Positions 56,201 through 64,000 of a DNA stretch of 64,000 nt are shown piece by piece. Both the position numbers and the translations under genes were made by a program. The first letter of the stretch is position 1. The number at the start of each line of letters is the position of its first letter. This stretch comes from Wolfiporia cocos (lineage: Eukaryota > Basidiomycota > Agaricomycetes > Polyporales > Phaeolaceae): NCBI GenBank assembly GCA_029448655.1, contig JACCLO010000015.1, positions 1 through 64,000 on the forward strand, read 5' to 3'. The notes beneath the pieces are model-generated. The model saw only the letters and a program-made list of their open reading frames with translations. It searched no databases and was not told the origin of the DNA.

Positions 56201-57682
56201 TCGGATAGAGGCCCGCAATTCGCAGCTGCCTTGTTTAAGGGATGGTGTGAACAATTGGGAATCCAACGGTCAATGACAACTGCCTATCACCCGCAAGCGG
56301 ATGGCCAGACGGAGAGAGTTAACCAAATCCTGGAACAATATCTTAGATGTTACATCGATGTTATTCAGAAGGATAACTGGTCATGGTTTCTCCCTACGGC
56401 CGAATTCGCGTACAACAACGCGGCTAGTGAGACAACAAAGAATAGTCCATTCTTTGTCGAACTAGGAAGGCATCCCAACGCAGGACCTACGAATTTACGT
56501 CCAACACAATACGTGGACCTAAATGTCATTGCTTACGAACGATGGTCAGCACAAGAACAAGCTAAGGCAGCAATGAAACTGGCTGCTGAACGCTGGTCTT
56601 GGTACTACGATCAACATAAGCGCTCGGTACCGTTTAAAGTCGGCGACAAAGTTCTCGTTGACGCCCGAAGCTGGCAAGACTCCGAAAGAAGTCTTAGTCC
56701 ACGCTATTTGGGACCATTTAGGATAATTGAACAATTATCTCCGGTCACCTTTAGGGTACACATGGACGAGCAATACAGGGCTTACCACCCAGTATTCCAC
56801 GCTTCCAAGTTGGTCATGTACAAGGACCCGGTGCATCAGAAAAAACCAGAGCCTCAACCAAAAATGGTCGACGGCGAGGAGTTATGGGAAGTCGAGAAGA
56901 TCTTAGATCATCGTCTCCGCGCAGGAAGAGTTGAATACAGAATCCGTTGGAAGGGATTCGGTATCAATGACGACTCCTGGGTACGCGAAGCGGATCTCGA
57001 CTCGGCATACGACATTTTGCAGGAATACAAGGCTTCACACCCTATTCCAATGCAGGATGTCCCCCTCAGGCGATCAGCTAGAAGGAAAGAAGCAGTTCAT
57101 GTCTTCGACCCTGACAGCGACGACTGGGAAGCCGACGAATGCACGTGGCCAGACGACTGGCCGCAGTATCGCGAAGAATTTGCGAAGGACCCTAAGCAAC
57201 GCATGATTAGACACCCCGACGGGGGATGGATGTCAGCGGACATTAACCAAAACGCGGATTTGAAAATCGTAGTCGGTGAAGGCGGCCGAATGCCGGAAAA
57301 AGGAACCAAGGACTCGGTTGGGTTTGACCTGTACACTGCAACAGGCGACGTTCTGCCAGCTCACGGGCAGACAGAATACAACACCAAACTGAAGATCCAG
57401 GTACCTTTCGGCACTTACGGACGTATCGCCCCCCGCTCTAGTCTCGCACGCAAAGGCATAGACGTAATGGGTGGCGTTATCGACCACGATTATCAAGGCG
57501 AAGTAATCATCATTCTCAGGAATCACTCCGACATATCTATCGATATTCGGGCCGGCGATAAGATTGCCCAGCTAATCTGCGAAGTTGCAAAGGACCCGCA
57601 CATTACGCTACACGGAAAATCTTACTTTGAAAAGATTAAATCCGAGCGCGGTACTGGTGGATTCGGCTCCACAGGAAAGTAA
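53147..57682 (+). CDS. pol: element B Pol: protease, RT, RNase H, integrase, chromodomain, dUTPase
   Basis: 1511 codons, uninterrupted. Aspartic protease ALIDTGASISVID (DTGA about 138). RT with KLDLRWGYNNVRI and YLDDILVF (about 513). RNase H with EADSSDYATGAVLSQ. Integrase zinc site LHHDHVTAGHFGRW and CDTCQRM (about 885-925), catalytic segments TIDLIVHLP, ISDRGPQFAA and DGQTERVNQ. C-terminal GPF module (RYLGPFRIIEQLSPVTFRV). Chromodomain VEKILDHRLRAGRVEYRIRW (about 1248-1295). dUTPase at 1379-1511 with DSVGFDLYTA, PRSSLARKG, GVIDHDYQGE, GDKIAQLI and RGTGGFGSTG, all five motifs including the catalytic Asp. The dUTPase is at the extreme C-terminus, unlike element A. It probably sanitises dUTP during cDNA synthesis. 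Confidence 0.96.
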   Translation: MSGPSRFPSPQPHVSKTFCEEHTSPAAAGSVQRPEEAHLYEEASQRPLILWEDKAVVRHPVSHLGIFGNSAMDFARRTRTLATRAPPVQYFYPDPLALKFFTLYNVHGNDSRDDNKSFSIEVELWVYGKKVNAMALIDTGASISVIDKKLVHEEKLVTQKLPSPLEIRNADGTSNTAGNINMAVKAYMVHEEHKSTEFLYVMDVQNADVILGYDWFLKHNPDFNWPEGTFTYRCTEKCKHGKRVSISEEEDEIEPRNIYQIINDLPIDFLGLEEPENPFVAWVNTLDEGTELLIDAIQSITEKSDDEFLTDADLQKWKSLVPEEYQEFGPTVFSQRASERMPERKPYDHAIDFPDDAVLPPPSKAYKMSPQEANSLDQWIQEELRKGYIRHSKSPIASPVFFVPKKDGGARMVVDYRKVNDLTIKNRYPLPRIDELIDKLSQASIFTKLDLRWGYNNVRIKEGDEWKTAFITPNGLYEAVVMYFGFCNAPSTFQHMMNDILGDLIREGKVIVYLDDILVFGNDLLEHRRIVKQVLQILQDNDLFAKPEKCFFEQSSIEYLGMIISKGKVEMDPKKVAGVMDWPTPAKVKDVQAFVGFANYYRRFIKDFSKVVKPLTELSKKNTQWNWGPEQAEAFQTLKEAFTSAPILRIPDQESPFRVEADSSDYATGAVLSQYSSEDKLWHPVAFYSKSLSAPERNYEIYDKELLAIIRALEEWRHYLEGHPHKFEVWSDHLNLTYFKSAQRLTRRQARWSLYLTRFNFTMCHKPGKTMLTADPLSRRPDHEEGVELDNRDQILLKPEYFTVRALEASQQEIQSGDEDLLRQIRQALMDDQITKDYQELLKSGPKEFGKDLQEWNMEAGLLLRRGKVYVPKEPKELRTKILELHHDHVTAGHFGRWKTYELLSRNYWWPGMTTMVKQYVEGCDTCQRMKNHNQTPYGPLQPLPVPEAPWDTVTIDLIVHLPPSGELKQFNAIMVIVDRLTKRAHFIPTSDKITAKELANLLYLRIYPNHGLPKQIISDRGPQFAAALFKGWCEQLGIQRSMTTAYHPQADGQTERVNQILEQYLRCYIDVIQKDNWSWFLPTAEFAYNNAASETTKNSPFFVELGRHPNAGPTNLRPTQYVDLNVIAYERWSAQEQAKAAMKLAAERWSWYYDQHKRSVPFKVGDKVLVDARSWQDSERSLSPRYLGPFRIIEQLSPVTFRVHMDEQYRAYHPVFHASKLVMYKDPVHQKKPEPQPKMVDGEELWEVEKILDHRLRAGRVEYRIRWKGFGINDDSWVREADLDSAYDILQEYKASHPIPMQDVPLRRSARRKEAVHVFDPDSDDWEADECTWPDDWPQYREEFAKDPKQRMIRHPDGGWMSADINQNADLKIVVGEGGRMPEKGTKDSVGFDLYTATGDVLPAHGQTEYNTKLKIQVPFGTYGRIAPRSSLARKGIDVMGGVIDHDYQGEVIIILRNHSDISIDIRAGDKIAQLICEVAKDPHITLHGKSYFEKIKSERGTGGFGSTGK

Positions 57683-57684
57683 TC

Positions 57685-57721
57685 GTTCCATTAGGGACAA
57701 TGAAACCTGAAGAGGGGGTAA
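57685..57721 (+). promoter_or_regulatory. element B stem-loop and polypurine tract
   Basis: GTTCCATT and AATGAAAC (one mismatch) flank AGGGAC directly after the pol stop, followed by CCTGAAGAGGGGGTAA and the 3' LTR. Confidence 0.75.
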
Positions 57722-58420
57722 TGTCACAGATTTGGGACATGCCACTATTTTTTCCGTATTTTTACCTATTTATCTGGTATTTCTACGACCTTGTAGACAT
57801 TTACGCTGCTAAGCGCCCGTCTACACGTACACGCAACCAAACAACACGTACACAACGCGGTATACGTCCACCTGTCATAACAACACGTACATAATACGCC
57901 CGTACGCGTCAATGACTCAGCGGACTAACCTCCGGTGTCACGCGCCTTACTCATATCCCGATACCGGGCTATGTCAGTACAATTGGATAAGCGGCCCGCT
58001 CGTTATCACATGCCAATGACCTTACGATTACTCATATCCCGATACCGGAATATAAGAATCACATGCATGGCTTACTAACGTAGCTACAGCCACTTCCACA
58101 ACATGGACCTACGGTCCAAACAAACGATCTTACTGGTGCGGCCATTACCGGCGCACATGGTCTATTGTAGTTTACGACTTAACCATATTAGTTATGTCTG
58201 CGCACAGACCACCTTCATGTTTGGCTCCCTTACCGGTAACCAAACAAAGCATGTATATAAGTAGGGCTATCACTGCGGATAAGCCTTAGATTTGTTCTCT
58301 GCATTCGCACAGTTACATATCATCTCTGCTTGCGCCCACTAGCCTCCTCACCAACCTTCTGCAACTCCTTCAAGTCGCCTATAAGGTTATAGTGTGAGTC
58401 CCACAGTCTAGTCTGTGTCA
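57722..58420 (+). repeat. element B 3' LTR
   Basis: 699 bp, differing from the 5' copy at one base near the start (TTTTTTCC against TTTTTCCC). Confidence 0.96.
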
Positions 58421-59237
58421 GCGCGCAGAAGAGAGGTGAAGTTCTTCTAGGGCGCGCAGCGCCTAGAAGAACAGAACTAACGACTAAAGGCGTTAAGCCC
58501 TATCTTATATACATGCTTATACTTGATTACGTAAGTAAGGGAATGGTCCTACCCTAAACGTGTTAGTCATATGCTTGCATAAGGCGATGGTGTCAGTATG
58601 GCACCATCCGTATATCATAATGATGCGATAAGGCATCATGCATAGGTATCTATAGTGACCATGCTAGCCAGTAATGGACTTAGCCAGTAAGATACGAGGG
58701 ATGGATCAGAAGATCCGCATACATGGTTACCGGGCCGGAGGCCTGGATCATAATGACGTCATGATTGGAAATGATGATGTCATGGAATGTACTAGACCAT
58801 GGGTCTAGAATAGTGATGCCATTATTGTGTAATGATGGCGTGCTATGGATTGGACTGGGCTGTAGGCCTAGGTCCAATGGTGTCATAATTGGTAATGATG
58901 ACGAAGGGGTTACATCATAGTGATGTCATAGCCAGGGGCTAGACCATATGATGTCATGATGATATCATTATTTGTAATGATGGTATCATGGGTTAGAATA
59001 GACCATAGGTCTAGTCTTGTGACAGAGTGTCATGTAACATGTCATGCTTGATGACTAGCGTGTAAGCGCCGTGTCATAGATGCTTAGTAGCGCGTAAGCA
59101 CTCTTGGGCTTAGGTAATAACTGTTAGGTTACACCGGCATGTCGGCTTGTACTGATAAGTACAGGATAACTCGTAGGTATGCGTAATAATACCGGATAAA
59201 TGGCAATTAATTGCGGAAAAATGTCAGATCTGTGACA

Positions 59238-61649
59238 AGATGGGCATTATATCTGTCAAGATTTAACTTCTCCATGCACCATAAACCAGGAAAAACCATG
59301 CTTACTGCAGACCCTCTGTCCAGGAGACCAGACCATGAAGAGGGGGTGGAACTCGACAATAGGAACAATATTCTGTTGAAACCGGAATTTTTTGTTAACT
59401 TTGCGCGAGAATTAGCCATCCTTGCGTTCGAGCCCCTCCATCAGTTGGTAATCCCAGATGACGAACTCCAACGAGAAATACACAAAGCATTGCTAGACAA
59501 CGAGGTAACCAAGGACTACAAAGGCCTATTGGAGTCAGGACCTCACGAATTCGGCAAGTCTCTCAGAGACTGGAACTACGAGAATGGTCTACTCTTGTAC
59601 CATAACAAGATCTACGTTCCCAAGGCACCAGAAGAGCTTAGAAATAAGGTCTTACAATTACACCATGACCACCCTACTGCAGGGCATATGGGGAGATGGA
59701 AGACATACAAACTCATCTCACGTAATTACTGGTGGCCAGGACTAACCAACTCGGTAAAGAAATACATACAGGAATGCGACACATGCCAGCAAATGAAGAA
59801 TCGCCCGCAAAAGCCATATGGACCCCTGATACCTAACGAAGTACCAGAAGCCCCATGGGAGATAATAACCATGGATTTCATTATGTACCTACCCAAGTCG
59901 AAGATAGACAACAAGGTGTATGACGGAATCATGGTTGTAGTCAATTGCTTGACCAAGCGAGCATGCTTCTTCCCCATCTCCAGCAAATTCGGAACAAAGG
60001 ATCCCGTAAGAGTCCTATACAGAAGGTTTTACCCAATACATGGGCTACCTAAACGTATCATTTCCGATCACGGAGTGCAGTTTGCATCCAAACTATTCGG
60101 CGAATGGTGTAAACTGCTAGGGATAGAACATGCCATGACTATGGCATATCACCCACAGGCAGATGGACAGATGGAAAGAATGAATCAGACACTTGAACAA
60201 TACCTCAGATGCTATGTAAACTCGTATTGCAAAGACAATTGGTCTCAATTCCTGCCTACGGCGGAATTTGCATACAACAACGCAGCGTCAGAGACTACCA
60301 AGATGTCACCATTCTACGTCGAGTTGGGAAGGCACCCAAAGGCTGGGCCAGCAGATTTAGCTATTCAGGCAAAAGCAGACCTTAATGAAATTGCAACCGA
60401 TCGTTGGAACGCTCAGGAGCAAGCCAAAGCCGCAATGCAGTTAGCAGCTGACAGTATGAAGTGGTATTACAATCAATCGATCCAGAAAGTACCCTTCAAG
60501 GTTGGAGACAAGGTTATGATAGACGTAAGGGATTACCAAACATCCGAAAGAAGTTTGGCCCCCAGGTACATCGGCCCGTTCAAAATAGTCGAACAACTGT
60601 CACCCGTGACTTTCAGACTACACATGGATGGCCAATACCGAGCCTATCACCCGGTCTTCCATGCGTCAAAGCTAACACCATATACCGGCAAGGAAGAAGC
60701 TCCAGAACCAGATAAGTCAGGAGAATACGAAGTGGAGCAAATACTCAACCACAGATTCACACCCTCAGGAAAACTACAATTCCTGGTGCGATGGTTAGGG
60801 TACTCCATGGGAGAAGACACATGGGAATATGAAGATGACTTCGTCAACACTAAGGAGTTGGTAGACGAATACAAGGCAGAACATGCCCTTAACGCACATA
60901 CCGCTCCGCGAAGATGACACACCCACAATATTCAAGTATTCGAACCAGATGACAACCCAGACTGGAAAGTTGGGGATTGTTATCTATGGCCAGATGATTG
61001 GCCACTGCAGAGAGGTGAATTTACTCCGGAAGAATGCAAGAAAGTACGGAAGTGGTTAGTACGGGACAAATTCGGCAACTCCGTAGAAGAAGGCACTTGC
61101 TTCAACGAATATCTCGAATTCGCAGTAGGACCCCAGGGCACATATCCAGAAAGAGGCACTGAACATGCCACCGGATTTGACATCTACTCAGCCGAAGCTA
61201 CCAGGATAAACCCTCACACCACCATGCTCGTGAAAACAGACCTAAGAATCCTATTCCCTTATGGATTCAGCGGCAAACTGGAGACACATTCTAGCATGGC
61301 GAAGAAGGGCATACAGGTACAAGGCAGAGTCATAGACTGGGATTACTGTGGAGAAGTGATAGTCATGCTCTACAACTTCACCGGATATCCATACATGGTT
61401 AACCATAGGGACAAGATAGCACAATTACTTCTGCAACCTGTCCCTCAACCAGAAATCCACCATAGTACAACCTACATGTACAATCAACAATACTTGAAGG
61501 ACACAGCTCGTGGTGACAAAGGCTTTGGTCATACTGGTAGACACTTGGGAGAAGTCAAAATACTCCCTCATGACTATGAGGATTGGGACCGCCTGATGGA
61601 GCCCTCAGCGAGCAAGTGGCAAGATGTCGAACCACCGATCACCGAGTAA
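59238..61649 (+). pseudogene. element C pol, 3' part: RNase H end, integrase, chromodomain, dUTPase
   Basis: Resumes with RWALYLSRFNFSMHHKPGKT. Integrase zinc site (LHHDHPTAGHMGRW, CDTCQQM) and catalytic segments (TMDFIMYLP, ISDHGVQFAS, DGQMERMNQ). Chromodomain (YEVEQILNHRF to LVRWLGYSMGEDTWEYE). A TGA at 60915-60917 sits where B has an Arg codon. After it, in the same frame, the dUTPase (about 61123-61545): ATGFDIYSA, motif 2 degraded to THSSMAKKGI, VIDWDYCGEV, DKIAQLL, RGDKGFGHTG. Several replacements (R to H or C, D to N, T to M) are C-to-T or G-to-A transitions at likely CpG sites. Inactive. Confidence 0.9.
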
Positions 61650-61651
61650 CC

Positions 61652-61685
61652 TTTGCAGGGACCGCAAATCTTGAAGAGGGGGTAA
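61652..61685 (+). promoter_or_regulatory. element C stem-loop and polypurine tract
   Basis: TTTGC and GCAAA flank the loop AGGGACC, followed by TTGAAGAGGGGGTAA and the 3' LTR. Same layout as in B, E and the 38.9-kb remnant. Confidence 0.75.
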
Positions 61686-63073
61686 TGTCACAAATTTTCC
61701 TATATTTTTCCCTATTTTTCCTAGACTTGTAGTCCAGTTTGTAGCATAGTTAGCGTAGCACGGATACTTGTAGATCACGTGACCCAGTAGAACTAGATGC
61801 CGACGGAACCTTCTAGCAGGTTCCATCCCATTCCACAGATATCACATGTTAATGCTCATATGTGTGACCGCTGACTCATTACACTTGTAGAGTCACCTGC
61901 CATCTGACTCATTCATAGTCATAGCGCATACGTTATCACTTACGGTCACATGCAACCTGACTCATACCATAGTACCGTAGGTCCTAGTAGTATTAGGGGT
62001 CTTGTATTGCATGTGTCACAGTATTATCTAAACGCCCTATTTTTCCGCTATCCGTAGCCATTTATCCGGTATTTATACGCATAACTACGAGTTATCCAGT
62101 ACTTATCCCATACGGCTATAACCTTACGGTTATTATTGCCCTTACGGCTTCTCAACGTACGCTTATGCGCTACTAAGCTAGAATGACACAGCGCTTACAC
62201 GCTAGTCATGCCCCATGACACGTCCGGCTTGCAACCGTACCACGTCATAACCTACGTCATGGACTAGACCTACGGTCTTGTCCAGACTATGATATCATCA
62301 TGATGTCACCACCATCATATGTCTAGGTCCCGACCTATGTATAGACACATGGCACCATACTGGCATCATACCCTCGTCATCAGTCTAGCCCTCGGGCTTA
62401 CGACCAATGGCACTAATGGCTCGGCGCTCCGCCTTAGTCATTCCCCGGGATACAGCCTATGGCAGTTACCCCTCAAGACTCGGCCTTCGGCCTTGTCGTC
62501 ATACTGGTCTCAACCGCCCCCATGTGAATGTCTACAGGTAATATGATAGGTTCGCCATTACCGGCTTACCACGGTCTATTTCTAGCACAATCACACATCT
62601 ATGCCTTATGCCGATACCGTACCAGTATCACATGCTAACCCTTCTATTCGTAGATGGATCTTCCTTCCGTTGATGGTTACTCAGCCACAACGCCATACTA
62701 GGTACATACTGTATAGTAGTACCAAACATGTATATAAGATAGGGACTAAGCGTCCTATACGTCTTAGTTCTATTCTTCTAGGCTATGCGCCTAAGAATCC
62801 TCTCACTTAGCTGCACTAGAATAGTCTACCTTACCTCCCTCCCCACTGGAGGATAAGTGGTGAGTCCCACAGACTGTTCTGTGTCAGCATGTATATATAC
62901 TGGAACAGTCTGAGCGTTACAACTCAGTTCTGTTCTCCTCGATATTGAGCTACTGCCTAACAAGCAACCTCATCGCTCATACACTTTTACTTGCTATCTC
63001 TTCTTGTGTGTGTATACCTCTAAGCCGCCCTCAAGAAACACTATTAGTGAGTATTAGGTTTGGGTTTGTGTCA
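61686..63073 (+). repeat. element C 3' LTR, interrupted by a solo LTR
   Basis: Starts TGTCACAAATTTTCC and ends GGTTTGTGTCA; about 510 bp without the insertion at 62014-62886. It contains a TATATATA box (62892 on) and CTGAGCGTTACAACTCAG, the transcript-start hairpin pattern. Confidence 0.8.
62014..62886 (+). mobile_element. solo LTR inside the element C 3' LTR
   Basis: 873 bp from TGTCACAGTATTATC to GTTCTGTGTCA, with 5-bp target duplication GCATG (62009-62013 and 62887-62891). TATATAAG near 62730 precedes AGTTCTATTCT, the same predicted primer 11-mer as element E, so it belongs to a related family. Confidence 0.95.
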
Positions 63074-63518
63074 CCGTGATCCGTGATCGGGATTGGGTTG
63101 CCAGCCAATAGCAGTAAAGCCTGTTGGCTATACTTAGCTATGGTGCCATAGTTGCATGAGCATGGTGTGCTCATGATGTCATAGGCAGTGTGCCTTGATG
63201 ATGTAGTGGTCTAGCTAGACTGGCTAGACTGGGTGACGTAGTGGTGACGTGTCTGTCATGGTGACATATGTCGTGACTTGCTTCTGGTGTTATCCATGTG
63301 GATTGATAGGCCGCGTGGTTGATAGAAGAGCTTGACTAATAGTCTATGACTAGCGTGTCGCATGTGTCGTATCAGCTTAATAGTGTGTAAGTACCTTGTG
63401 TAAGTGATAAGGGTTGGCAATGGGATAAGTCCCTGATAACTGATAGGTAGACGTATAAATCCTAGAATAATTGCTATAAATAGCAGAAAAATGGCCATGT
63501 CCTGTAAATACTGTGACA
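63074..63518 (-). repeat. minus-strand LTR fragment, element E-like
   Basis: The right end ACTGTGACA is an LTR start on the minus strand; sequence inward (AATTGCTATAA, GACGTATAAATCC) matches the element E LTR start. The far end was not found, so it is truncated. Confidence 0.6.
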
Positions 63519-63553
63519 TGGCACAGACTAGTCAGTCTTAATGATGCAGCAAG

Positions 63554-64000
63554 TGTCACAGATTTTGGGTCCCCTTCAGTAATCAAACCAAGGCACTAGT
63601 GGTACTGAAGTCACATGATGGTTTGGCCCTCATCAGGTAGTATAGCGGTATAACATCTAGCATAGCGTGGCACCCTAGAGGCACATGACTTGCTTACATA
63701 TACAGAGGCTGTGTAGATAGTGCATGGACCCTTACGTTAGGGTAGGCCCTAAGGCCCACCTGCGCTCATCCTCATGTATATATAGTATGTCGTCTGAGGC
63801 TTACACCTCAGACTTGTCAATCTCGTTGTTGGGGGCGTTTCCCCTCTTAGCTGGCATTCTTAGTCTTGCTGGTCTTGTGTGCCCACCTCGCCTCGCTATG
63901 GCCCCAAGGCCCCTTAGCAACTAGGTGTTGTACTCTACCTATTCGGTATTGGGGGTATATTAGATGGTAGTGAGCCTATGCCACTTTGTGACAAGCTCCT
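63554..64000 (+). repeat. LTR running to the window edge
   Basis: Starts TGTCACAGATTTTGGG. It contains TATATATAG near 63777 and CTGAGGCTTACACCTCAG followed by ACTTGTC, the transcript-start pattern of the other LTRs. Its end is not in the window or not recognisable. Confidence 0.6.

Larger units (their letters stand above)
48419..58420 (+). mobile_element. Ty3/gypsy chromovirus, element B, intact (ORF1, gag, pol with C-terminal dUTPase)
   Basis: 10,002 bp, target duplication GCGCG (48414-48418 and 58421-58425), 699-bp LTRs with one visible difference. Order: 5' LTR, self-priming PBS, about 1-kb structured leader, extra ORF1, gag, pol (protease, RT, RNase H, integrase, chromodomain, dUTPase), stem-loop, polypurine tract, 3' LTR. 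All three long ORFs are open, so this copy is probably competent and very young. Confidence 0.97.
48340..59237 (-). mobile_element. solo LTR in element C, itself split by element B
   Basis: Halves 48340-48418 and 58426-59237 join to about 891 bp, from TGACACAGATCTAAC to CAGATCTGTGACA on the plus strand, with target duplication AGATG (48335-48339 and 59238-59242) in element C. The right half holds TATATAAG and AGTTCTGTTCT on the minus strand and a series of TGATGTCAT-like strings (about 58740-59000). The inner duplication GCGCG belongs to element B. Confidence 0.93.
39870..63073 (+). mobile_element. old Ty3/gypsy chromovirus, element C, with nested insertions
   Basis: The plus-strand element is reconstructed by removing the insertions: end of gag (39870-40257), pol in three parts (40258-42198, 48252-48339, 59238-61649), polypurine tract, and 3' LTR from 61686. 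The 5' LTR and most of gag are missing. It is related to B by domain order, including a C-terminal dUTPase. It contains E, a solo LTR with B inside it, and a second solo LTR. Confidence 0.9.

Overview
The window looks like a repeat-rich stretch of a basidiomycete genome, most likely an Agaricomycete (mushroom or wood-decay type). Evidence: intron-rich host genes; an adenylate-forming NRPS-like enzyme; a nuclease-kinase gene of the kind expanded in Agaricomycetes; and Ty3/gypsy chromoviruses carrying dUTPase domains. No rRNA gene, CRISPR array or convincing tRNA gene was seen.

Left third (about 0.4-24 kb), host genes. On the minus strand: the adenylation part of an NRPS-like adenylate-forming enzyme (405-2100), hypothetical exons near 6-7 kb, and a frameshifted MSH4 (meiotic MutS homologue, 8525-12377). 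On the plus strand: a two-exon gene of unknown function (5288-5907), unresolved exons at 12.4-14.7 kb, a long multi-exon gene that may be a Red1/SYCP2-type meiotic axis protein (14.8-19.4 kb), and a PD-(D/E)XK nuclease plus protein-kinase-like gene (20653-23319) broken by a solo LTR with perfect target duplication.

Middle (24.3-40 kb). An unrecognised minus-strand host gene (24307-35218) is broken twice. One break is Ty3/gypsy element A (24579-33027, TSD CTCCC, 707-bp LTRs with about 5 differences). The other is a hAT-type MITE (33076-34824, TSD AAGTGGAT) that itself holds a solo LTR (33615-34749, TSD GTCTC). A second hAT MITE and several LTR fragments follow.

Right third (39.9-63.1 kb), a retrotransposon nest. 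An old decayed chromovirus C was entered by non-autonomous element E (42199-48251, minus, TSD ACCCG), by a solo LTR (48340-59237, TSD AGATG) that was later entered by the young autonomous element B (48419-58420, TSD GCGCG, LTRs with one difference), and, in its 3' LTR, by another solo LTR (62014-62886, TSD GCATG).

Main findings. (1) Elements A, B and E each have, within two bases of the 5' LTR, an 11-nt PBS perfectly complementary to a LTR segment 33-35 nt downstream of a TATA box, the arrangement of Tf1-type self-priming retrotransposons; the 11-mer differs between families but pairing is kept. (2) A stem-loop with loop AGGGAC or close to it sits just before the polypurine tract of B, C, E and a fourth remnant; stems differ in sequence but still pair. 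(3) B and the non-coding element E share a roughly 0.9-kb structured leader, suggesting that B-like proteins mobilise E. (4) dUTPase occurs at two different places in pol: between protease and RT in A (with the catalytic Asp position occupied by Gly) and after the chromodomain in B and C. (5) B has an extra ORF upstream of gag, and A has a 343-codon ORF overlapping its pol tail.
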